Below, piece by piece: positions 19,399-27,632 of a DNA stretch of 27,632 bases (position 1 is its first letter; each line of letters starts with the position of its first letter). This stretch comes from Beroe ovata (Eukaryota > Ctenophora > Nuda > Beroida > Beroidae). The DNA lies in the NCBI GenBank assembly GCA_946803715.1, contig CAMPET010000052.1, positions 55,724 to 83,355 on the forward strand, in the 5' to 3' direction. The translations under genes were made by a program, and so were the position numbers. The notes below the pieces were generated by a model. That model had not been told where the DNA came from, made no database searches, and worked only from the letters and a program-made list of their open reading frames with translations.

Positions 19399-20140
19399 GG
19401 ACATGTGATGATCTATAATGTAAAGGAATGAGGCACTTCTGTGAAAGTGGTTCTGCTGTACACGGATAACTCGACCAAAGGGAGTTGGAGAGCGGGGTTT
19501 TTTGCAATAAATTCTGCTGTCAAACATCATTTCCAATTTTTGATTTAGGTCCTAGATTTTTTGTAATCGGCATTCAAAGTTGGGAAAAGGGTTGCAAAAA
19601 ATGACTATGCAATGTAGGATATGTGTGTTGGAGTTGCACATGCATAAATGAAATAGCACGCGTGCGACAGTGAAATTGCACGCGTGCGTCAGTGTTATTG
19701 CCATTTCATTATTCTTTTGGTTTCATTATTCTTTTGGTTTCAATTTTTATGCTTACTCATTTCCGGTACTTAGTATATCATGCCCTCTTGACAGGTGTTG
19801 TAGTCTACAATATGAAGGAATAAGGGACCTATAGGAAAGTGGTTCTGCTGTATGCAAATAACTCAACCAAATGGAGTTATAACACTGGGTTTTATTGCAA
19901 AGTGGTAGAAAAAAGGATTCTGCTTGGATTTTTGATTCAGGTCTTAGATTTTTTGCTATTGGTATTTGAAGTTGGGAAAAGGGTTGCGATAACAACTATG
20001 CAATATAGAAGAAATTGGCATAGTAAGGTGACGTAGGAGTTGCACTTGCATGTTTACTAAAAGTGTGCGCACATCATTGCTCTTTTCATTTCGTTGTTCT
20101 TTTGTTTTGAGATATATTGATTTTGATGCTGTACCTATTT
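19399..20140. repeat. Diverged direct duplication of ~350 bp
   Basis: Copy A (about 19399-19770) and copy B (about 19796-20140) share an ordered set of segments: AAAGTGGTTCTGCTGTA, GATAACTC(G/A)ACCAAA, TAGATTTTTTG, GTTGGGAAAAGGGTTGC, ACTATGCAAT, GGAGTTGCAC and TTCTTTTG. Divergence and small indels are spread evenly, so it is old. It lies just upstream of the SFT2D coding exon and may include its promoter or a decayed transposon. Confidence 0.8.
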
Positions 20141-20319
20141 ACTTTTTCTAATTCACTCAGCATCCGAAATTAAGTGAACCACACCAACTTAATGAGTTTT
20201 CAAGTACACATATAAACAAATGTATAATGTCTCAAAAGGATCTTCCTTTTTTGAAATTTATACCATTTCATGATGTATGCAAAAGTTGCTTATCTTTTTT
20301 GAATATCTCAGGTGGAAAT

Positions 20320-20793
20320 ATGGGTTTGATGTCAAGGATGATGGGAGAGCCTGATGCTGACGATGCTGGTAACATGTGCAATTTATCTTGGGAAAACAGA
20401 CTATATGGTTTTGCAGCATGTTTTGCCATTGGGATTTTCCTCTCTATATTTGGCAGTGTTGAGCTATGGCTAGGGAAATACACTGCTTTTGCATTGCTTT
20501 ATTCTATTGGTACTTTGACTGCACTGAGTGGTTCCCTGTTTTTGAGAGGTCCAGTTGCACAAGTGAAGAAGATGTTTGATAAAGATAGGCTGATTGCTAC
20601 CATTGTGTTGTTTGTCTCAATAGTTCTCACCATCATTTGTGGCGCTGTGATCAAGATTGCTATCTTAGCACTTCTTTGCTGTATCATTCAATTCATAGCT
20701 TTTGCATGGTACACAATATCTTACATACCATATGCTAGAACAGCTGTAAAATCCTGTTTCTCCAGTGTTACAGGTGTTGAATGTCCCTGTTAG
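20320..20793 (+). CDS. SFT2D2: SFT2 domain-containing vesicle transport protein
   Basis: 157-aa SFT2-family protein (human SFT2D1 and SFT2D2 are 159 and 160 aa). It has four hydrophobic segments, about residues 30-50, 54-76, 90-111 and 113-135. Family signatures are LSWENRLYGFAACFAIGI (22-39), FLRGPVAQVKKMF (74-86) and YIPYARTAVKSCF (135-147). The family acts in fusion of endosome-derived vesicles with the Golgi. I start at ATG 20320, since a strong 3' splice site (pyrimidines then TATCTCAG, 20304-20311) lies 8 nt upstream. The frame stays open to an ATG at 20227, but that stretch shows no likeness to the family. The whole coding region is one exon, whereas vertebrate relatives are multi-exon: intron loss or an old retrocopy. 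SFT2D2 rather than SFT2D1 is a tentative choice from the FAACFAIGI segment. Confidence 0.92.
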   Translation: MGLMSRMMGEPDADDAGNMCNLSWENRLYGFAACFAIGIFLSIFGSVELWLGKYTAFALLYSIGTLTALSGSLFLRGPVAQVKKMFDKDRLIATIVLFVSIVLTIICGAVIKIAILALLCCIIQFIAFAWYTISYIPYARTAVKSCFSSVTGVECPC

Positions 20794-21498
20794 GTTCTAG
20801 CATCAATGGGAGAAAGAGTTGTTCTGTTAGTCATATCATTCATATCTTGATTCATGAACGATTGATGGACATCTAGTTTTGGTTGGAATCTGAACAATTT
20901 AACATGACTTAGAATTATTAGTTATTATCTGTGTATATATTTAAGTAAATCTAGGATTAGGTTAATTGACAGATATTCACCATACAAGGCAAGGGTTTAA
21001 TCCAATTTGTTATTCAAATTTATTTGATGATTGCTTATGGTTTCAGGGTAAAGTATCACACAATTGATTTTTACTGATGCACATGTTTTCTAAACGTTAA
21101 TGACCATATCACTGGGTGGCAATATTTTATTTATTTCAATTAAATTTATTTCATTTAGGCCTTTTGTTATCGTCACCTAGATTTCTTTTTAAGACACACC
21201 CACAATTTTATAATTTTAAAATTCCATTTTGTCTGTAACATAATGATCTTTTTTCTAAAGTTATTCTGAATGGGTCTGCATTCAATTGCATGTTGGTCTA
21301 AATCATGATTTGAGTTTGTGTTAATAATTAATGTTGATAAATTATTTCGTTTCATGGAAGAACATGGTCTATCATTCGGTGTTTCTCCAAAATTTCAATT
21401 CTTTAATTGAATTTAATTTAATTGATTCTCGACCTAATTCAAACACCCTTTATAAATATGAGCTAACTGATTTTATCAATATAGGGTAGGTGAAAGGT
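20794..21498. other. SFT2D 3' UTR and ATP5MG upstream region
   Basis: AT-rich 705 bp with no other gene seen. ATTAAA at 21139-21144 is a candidate polyadenylation signal for SFT2D. Just before the ATP5MG start, ATATAG followed by GGTAGGTGAAAGGT could be a 3' splice site for a 5' UTR intron or spliced leader. Confidence 0.45.
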
Positions 21499-23414
21499 AT
21501 GGGTACTCTTGTGAAGAATGTTCCAGGAATTGTCGCAAAACTGAGAAGTAAGTTGACTTAGTCACTCATTGCCTTGCTATGATTTATGGATACGAACCAA
21601 TTATGATCTCAACCGGCTCCCTTTTACTTCACCTCTCACCTTAATCCTCACTTTCCTAACCCCTCTTCTCCTCAGGCAGCGGAATGACCCTGGTTAAGAG
21701 TCCCCAGTTCCAGCTTGCTATCAAGGAACTGAAACCACCCACCCCCGCCGAAATACCGATTGCTATGAAGAGTGTCACGAAAACAGTGGATAGTTTTGTC
21801 ACAAAGAGGTATGGTTGTCTGTACCATGATTCTGTGTGTAAGCTTTAGATACGTATGTTGTCTGTTCTGTTAGGGCGTCTGTGTTAGCTTCAGAATTTGG
21901 ATACTTTTCAATTGACTATACTTGAAACTGTGTTAATGATAGAATGTAATATTTCACAGTTTTTCATAGCCAACATATTGCGGTGCATTCGGCATTGTCT
22001 GTGGTTCCCCAGCAGTCTACTTGCACAGAACTGTGTAGTTTTGTCTCTGCAAGTACGTATCCAATATTCCTGCTGTTAACAATGTAGGTACATGCTGTCT
22101 GTTTATTCTTGTACTGTTTGTTTGTCATACACGTATACACGTATACACGTATACACGTATACACGTATACACGTTTAATGTTTATGTCTGTGATTATAAT
22201 TAGCTCGCTCGCTGTCTAAGTGTTGCTAATTAGGCTCACGCCGCCGAGTCTGTAACGATTTTTGATTGATTTGAATATTCGATGCAAAATGTTAAGCAGC
22301 GAGGTTTGTAAAAATTTACTCCTATAAATTTGTTTTTGTTTGTCCTGGGATTTTTTTAATATTATTTAGGCCTATTTGTTTGGTTTTAGTCGCTGTCACT
22401 ACGGTTTGTTCAGAGATATTATTCGTGTTGTATGAACTGTGTTTATTTGCTCAGTGATTGTTTGTAATGAGTAATTTGTTATCGTGAAACTGTTCTTGGA
22501 CGTCACGAAATTGTTCGTGAATCTATACTCGTTGCTCGAAATCATGCCGTCCAATGGTTCGATAATCGATATGGGTACCATCTCTTAACGACAACTAATA
22601 TGATAATGGGAATGTCTGACACCCCACTTCCATTATATCCTGATATTTTACCACGAGAGGTAATTTGATATTTACCCAAACATCATGGACACACCAATCC
22701 ACTGTGGAGTTAAACAGTGTCAACATAACTTTTGTTAAACTGGTTGATGTGTCTGTTGTCGCTTGTTGGGAAATATTTCAAATGTTTTACTTTATTCCGT
22801 ATCATTGTAAATTTTTGTGCGTTCTTCGTGATCAACCCATTTTACTGTCCAAATTTTTACAGAAATTGCTCAATTAGGAAGGCGAATTATAAATTAAACT
22901 GATTAGATAGCTCTTTTATTTTGTACACTATAGTCACCCCAGTCACCAAAGAAGTTGTTTATCGACTGATTCCCACCATCATCTGATTTCTTGATCATAC
23001 GATTAAAACGACACAGCTGCTCTTATATTCTGGAAATATGATCCGCATATCAAGTTACTGATTGATAATATGCTGTGTTTCTAGATGTACAATGAAATAG
23101 CAGAACACACATCTAGATACTATCACTTTCATAAGTTACAATTTTGTCATTCAGTCCATATAAGGGTTGTGGTCCTGGTTCTGGGTTGGGGATATTAGGG
23201 TAAGGAAATCGCTTGGCACTTGCAATGCCTTAGAAAATTATGATACAGATATGGAATGCGGTATGGTACAAATCTGTACTCAACTGATTGTTCAAATCGA
23301 TATTTTAGGCATGATTCCAGCAATGTTTCGCTCCTTCCTAATAGCAATTCGTATGTCACATATGTTATACCATTACATAAAATTCTGGATAATGATAATG
23401 CAGCATAAATATCN

Positions 23415-23449
<35 letters not shown>

Positions 23450-25699
23450 GTGTGTAGAAATTCGTAGAATCCGTGAAGGTTTATCTCAATGAGACATTGT
23501 GACCAAATAGTTGCACTGTCTTGTTCGGTGATAAAATAAGTTGCTGTTATTATATTTGTTTTGCTCAAAAACCAGTCGAATAAAATCTTAATCTCCCTCT
23601 TCAAACTAATGAACTTCCATTCCTCCCCAATTTATTCAATTTCCACACGTGCTATATCTCCCACGATATTCTGTAGAAATAACAATCTCTCATTGTCTAT
23701 ATATGTGTGTGTCGATGTTGTTGTTGTTATTGCTAACTTTGTACCTGGGTTTAATTTGTCGAAAAGCTGCCTACCTCGCTAACGACTGTCGATAAAAGTG
23801 TGTTGACAGGAAAATTAATAGATTATATAGATACAGTTGCTAGACTCGTGCGATAGAAACAGTTTCTTATTATACTCCACCCCCTGTTGTAATAATGTTC
23901 ATTCTATGGTGTATACTGTTGATTCCTATTCTATTCGATTTTTGATGATTCATTTGTCTGTCTGTCCGTGTCTTCACTCGATTTCTTATTCTAAATTGAT
24001 ACCTTATCCTAAATTATTTGAGTCTGCAATATCGTTTACATTGAAGAGAGGGATATAGTTTTGGGTCATGCAACTTTTTGGATTGAATATTTATCACTTG
24101 ACAAATGGGCATAATTAATGATTTCTCAAGTGATCAATAGCATAATACATAGCTGTAATTCCCCGTGATAAAATTTCATTGAAATCAAATTTCTTATCAT
24201 TAACCAAATTTGACCCCCATTAACCTAATTACAGGCCCCCTTTCTCTTCAATGATGTTATCATTGCATCACACCAAATATAGACAAAATANGCCTGTCCT
24301 TGTTTTTGATGGCCCGTGGGCTGTTTCTGATGCTTCAAAACAGGCGTTTAATCTGTTGAAGAACTATCTCCAATTGTTCACAGTTGAGACCGTAATTCGT
24401 ATTCTTTTCATTTCAAATGTTAAGAATAGGACCAGTGACTAGTAGAAATAATTATTTCCACGCCCATAAGTGTTTAGAAGGGAGCCAGAGTCTACAAATT
24501 CGTGAGAAAAAGATGGTGAAAAATGGTGAAAAATGGTGAATTTTCCTTTTTTTTCGCCCGATTCACCATAAAAATTCTTCACCATTTTTCACCATTTTTC
24601 ACCATTTTTCACCATCGGAAACGCCCCATTTTTCCGGGAATATTATCGTTGCCCTTGTCTCAATTTGTGTGGCGCCCGTCTGGCGCAGTGTCTATATTAT
24701 AACTCAGTACATTCTTATGCCGCGCGTGTTTCATTTTGGGGCTTCGAATTTTGCTATTTGCCGCATCCTTTGCTTTTGCATTCTGACTTACAATAATAAA
24801 TCAAAGTTGAAATTATGATTTAAATTTAAAATTCAGTAGGGAGAAAATCAGGGAAATCAGGAACCTGCTCAGTCATCACATTGTTTTATTTTGGGTCGGA
24901 GTAGGATCCGAAAATAGCCTGCCTAAGTTTAACATTTAAACAGTCTACCATATGAAAAAGACGTGAAGTCTCATTGGAATTGTTCATTCAGTAACACTAG
25001 TAATATTCTATACTAAACTCCAATATGACACGGACAAATTGACTCGTCGTCAAAACTATGTCTATTTTGGTAATTACCGTGGAATGCTGACACCGATTTC
25101 TTCTCGCTATTTCTGTCGCAATGTTGCGTTTACTACCCCTTTTAAGAAAAGTTTCCGCTGTTTTCTAATATAAGCAGTTTTCGTACGTGTCAGAGTTCTA
25201 GGTACTGGATGATTGTATGTCAGGAAACCAATAATGGCGTCTCGGGCAGTCAAACGGTCGTCAAATTGAATGTCGCTAAATTGGCCATTGTTTAGCGCCA
25301 CTAATTTGGAATTTGACGAGGTCGCGGCGACAATTTTTCTGACGCAGGTCTAATTTTTCTGCACTCGACACGATATTTGTGAAAATTGCGCGCGCGCGTG
25401 TTCGTGCGCGGCGCCCGGCTCAAGTCTAAGTTATCGCGCACTTGGGTTACGAGTAATTAGGGAGGGCGCCGGCGAGCCTATGCAAATAGGACACTTCTGT
25501 ATAATCAATAGGAGTGCAGCAACGTGTCTGTTGTTAGCAATTACACCCATCTAACAATCCCTATTACAGATTTCTCAATGTTACTGTTGGCCGAGCTGCA
25601 GTCTCACTCCTTTCTGCTACGGAGGTGATCTGCTGGTTTTTCGTTGGCGAAATTATCGGCCGTCGGTCGCTCGTCGGGTACAAAGTCTCGAACAAATAA
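21499..25699 (+). CDS. ATP5MG: ATP synthase membrane subunit g, mitochondrial
   Basis: Complete 103-aa gene, the same length as the human protein. Exons are 21499-21547, 21676-21808 and 25570-25699; they join at phase 1 and phase 2 with GT-AG ends. Exon 1 gives MGTLVKNVPGIVAKLR. Exon 2 carries the family core LKPPTPAEIPIAMKSV (human VELVPPTPAEIPRAIQSL). Exon 3 carries the single membrane helix with the GxxxG dimer motif (CWFFVGEIIGRRSLVGY; human MWFYVGEIIGKRGIIGY). Subunit g sits in the Fo stator of the mitochondrial inner membrane and promotes F1Fo dimers that shape cristae. Intron 2 is 3.76 kb, far longer than the 128-bp intron 1, and is full of simple repeats. No AATAAA follows within 700 bp of the stop. 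Confidence 0.95.
22127..22174. repeat. 8-bp tandem repeat ACGTATAC
   Basis: About six copies of ACGTATAC. The unit contains the palindromes ACGT and GTATAC, so the array can form cruciforms or slipped hairpins. In RNA or DNA it is self-complementary throughout. Confidence 0.9.
23415..23455. repeat. (TG)n microsatellite
   Basis: TG run with TATG interruptions, starting right after a single N at 23414. Confidence 0.9.
24512..24616. repeat. Inverted array of 10-bp ATGGTGAAAA units
   Basis: The left arm (24512-24544) has three GATGGTGAAAA-type units. The right arm (24571-24616) has four reverse-complement TTTTCACCAT units, with one more near 24561. The centre is T-rich. The arms can pair over about 33 bp in several registers. 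Confidence 0.88.
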
Positions 25700-26508
25700 C
25701 CTGTTATACTGCATTGTCTTTCTTTGTCTTCCCCGGCACAACCTTGCTCGCCCTACGGTATTAACTTAACTGTCTAACCAACGGGGGCTACCCATTGAGG
25801 AGTAGGGATAACCAATCATTGGACTTGGAATTTGTCACGTGACGTACCCAATTCACTGTTATAAGATACTGTTTGGCTCCGCTGGGATATCAATGCCTCG
25901 TTACCTCACTTTGCACCCTTATAATGTCTACATTCCAATGATCATTGGTGTTCAGTTGCGTTACAACATACCGGAATGTAACCCAATGTTCCCCGCCGAG
26001 TTTGCCATAGTTGCCGAAGTTTTCTGAGCTTTGCTTATCTTTTCCAAGGATCAAAACTTGCTTTTTGCATTTCTATTGCAAGTTAGATTTTCCAAGCATC
26101 TCAAAACTTTGTTGCATTTTCCTATCGCGAGTTGAAAATTTGTCGATTGTTGGCTTGCATTGTCTCATTATCGGCAATTATGGTTTACTCTGCTATTCCA
26201 GTAGCCCAGCCATAGTCAGTATGCAACATCCGAGTGGACAAAGTTTCTCAACGGTTTTTGGTAGTTCTAAGTGTCCCTAATCAAAGTAGTTAACTGCCGT
26301 TTGATGAATCGACGTCCTGGGGGGTGCTAGGGCCACGCCCATTTTTAGCGCAAAGCGCACAAACGCAAATGTCCATATCTCAGCTTCTGAAGGTCACAGG
26401 AAGATAAATTATGGCTCAAAAGAAGCGCAATGGACATGTTTATATGAGTNATCGTCTAAGTTATTATTAAACATGCAGTTGTACTCCTCTTGATCCTATC
26501 CAAACCAG
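25700..26508. other. Region between ATP5MG and the unidentified exon
   Basis: It holds the ATP5MG 3' UTR. I see no canonical AATAAA; GATAAA occurs near 26403. No gene is recognised. A single N lies at 26450. Confidence 0.45.
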
Positions 26509-26727
26509 AGAAAGCAGAAAAGGAAGGTTCTCGTAATAATTCAAATTTTGAAACTATTCAATACTCAATCAATAGGGATATGGATAATGTGATACTATGG
26601 ATAAAATCCAATAAAGATGTTGTGGACGCGTACAAGCGAACGAAAGCGGACTGTAACTACCACCACAAGTCCGACAACGATTTCCTGATGTTCTTACTGG
26701 AAGCAGCAACCAACGTTTTGTCAATAG
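26509..26727 (+). CDS. Candidate internal exon of an unidentified gene (partial)
   Basis: A 219-bp open segment bounded by an acceptor (CCAAACCAG at 26500-26508) and a strong donor (G|GTGAGA at 26728). It enters and leaves mid-codon (one base is left over at the 3' end). The peptide is charged and helix-like, with low-chance segments MDNVILWIKSNKDVVDAYKR and TKADCNYHHKSDNDFLMFLL. Codon use and lack of low complexity look coding. I do not recognise the family; no flanking exon could be joined inside the window, and other exons probably lie beyond the right edge. Confidence 0.4.
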
Positions 26728-27632
26728 GTGAGACTCAAAAAATAATATACTGTAAATAATATACTGTAATGTCTACTGCATCCATATTATGAGAAATCAA
26801 GAACCCTCTTCACTCAATTTATCGAAAAGTTTTGGTGAAAGATTGGGGTTCATGATTTGTTTTTCGTGAAGAGGGCCAGTTATCGGCATTGCCATTGTTC
26901 GCATCATCGCTACGGTCATAACTGTGAGACTAATTAGTCTAATCATAACTATGTTACTAATAATTGGGCATTATCAACGTCTTTGTTGTCAGAAGTACTG
27001 CTGAAAATGGCGGACAATTTACCTCCACCACCACCTCGAAGGCGACAGAAATTGGTTAAATCACCAATCACGCATCACTTGCACTTAGCAATAGCCGGGG
27101 GAGTCTTGATTTCTCATGTGATAACACAGCCTGTTAACAAGCGTATACTTGAAATCATCGCCACACTACACCTTGAAACTCAAATTTCACCAAAATCATG
27201 TCACAAGTGGTTATTTCTGGGTGTCTCCCAATAAAACTGAGGAAGTCATCATGTTGGTCTAGATATTTCTCAGCTGTCAAGTTGTTATATCAATCGCGGG
27301 CAAGCAGTCTGCCGTCTATATTTCCGTTTACACCATTGCAACGTTTTTTTGGAAAAACATCCTCCCCCGTCTTTGCCCTGTCTCGATCTCTGGGAGTGAG
27401 AGAGACATGTCACAATGGGGGAGAGAGAGATTGAATTATATAGATCCTGGCCAGTCAACTTGACGATGCTAATCCGGAATGTGCTGTCAGTCGGTCCGCA
27501 CGATCATGTTAAGCCTAATCGAGTCATAAATATATCATTCTGATACTCGGGTTTTCTGTCCGATCATTCTAGACTGGAGTGTAAGCTGTGTCGGTCCAGG
27601 CTCGGTCAAATATGTGTCAAATATCGGACACT
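26728..27632. other. Right-end region, possible intron or new first exon
   Basis: It contains a hairpin with arms CCCTCTTCAC / GTGAAGAGGG (about 26804 and 26866) and the palindrome AGACTAATTAGTCT near 26928. An ATG in good context at 27007 (AAAATGGCGGAC) starts MADNLPPPPPRRRQKL, which could be a first coding exon. No convincing donor or family match follows. Confidence 0.3.

Larger units (their letters stand above)
21809..25569. other. ATP5MG intron 2, repeat-rich
   Basis: 3.76 kb without a recognised nested gene. It contains an 8-bp tandem repeat (22127-22174), a (GT)n run (23415-23455), an inverted array of TTTTCACCAT units (24512-24616) and a GC-rich, CpG-rich patch (about 25380-25470) close to exon 3. 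Open frames here (for example 24251-24442) show no clear family match. Confidence 0.7.

Noticed and set aside
23167-23202. Possible ATP5MG third exon with a tryptophan-rich segment like the membrane helix
   Set aside because: An in-frame TAA lies just upstream, the phase does not fit, and a far better match with correct phase and GxxxG motif is at 25570-25699.
24251-24442. Fragment resembling a retroelement reverse transcriptase or RNase H junction
   Set aside because: Only a loose likeness over about 25 residues, interrupted by an N; no catalytic motif is visible.
25483-25490. Octamer ATGCAAAT as a POU-factor enhancer near ATP5MG exon 3
   Set aside because: A single 8-mer in an intron; chance is a sufficient explanation.

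Overview
The window is metazoan nuclear DNA, probably from an invertebrate; I cannot fix the phylum. The evidence is spliced genes with GT-AG introns, (GT/CA)n microsatellites, a tRNA-derived SINE, MITE-like inverted repeats, and animal housekeeping or signalling genes whose exons join in phase. There are assembly artefacts: a 724-base run of N at 10261-10984 and single Ns at 11974, 15319, 23414, 24291 and 26450, three of them touching microsatellites.

Layout. 1-4800: no gene recognised; repeats and a strong 84-bp hairpin. Minus strand, in transcription order: a complete MAP4K3/5-type kinase (GLK/happyhour family), 19 coding exons from 17227 down to 9021, 877 aa; ZMAT2 (spliceosomal SNU23), 5 exons, 7960-6662, 191 aa; RWDD4, 4 exons, 6296-4914, 184 aa. 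Between the divergent MAP4K and SFT2 genes lie a SINE, a GC-rich inverted repeat and a duplicated ~350-bp segment. Plus strand: an SFT2D-type Golgi transport membrane protein with an uninterrupted coding region (20320-20793, 157 aa), then ATP5MG (ATP synthase subunit g), 3 exons, 21499-25699, 103 aa. An unidentified plus-strand exon lies near 26509-26727.

The genes belong to separate pathways (nutrient/stress kinase signalling, splicing, an RWD protein, vesicle traffic, mitochondrial ATP synthase). I see no functional cluster. ZMAT2 and RWDD4 are only 365 bp apart on the same strand with no AATAAA or ATTAAA between them.

The most unusual feature is in the introns of the second half of the MAP4K gene. 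From intron 8 on, tandem repeats sit directly on splice junctions and often repeat the splice-site motif itself. Intron 14 is the clearest case: a ~32-bp array starts in register with its 5' splice site, and a second array carries five extra CAG|TTAA sites before the true 3' splice site. The two nearest extra sites would lengthen the protein in frame by 9 or 17 residues.
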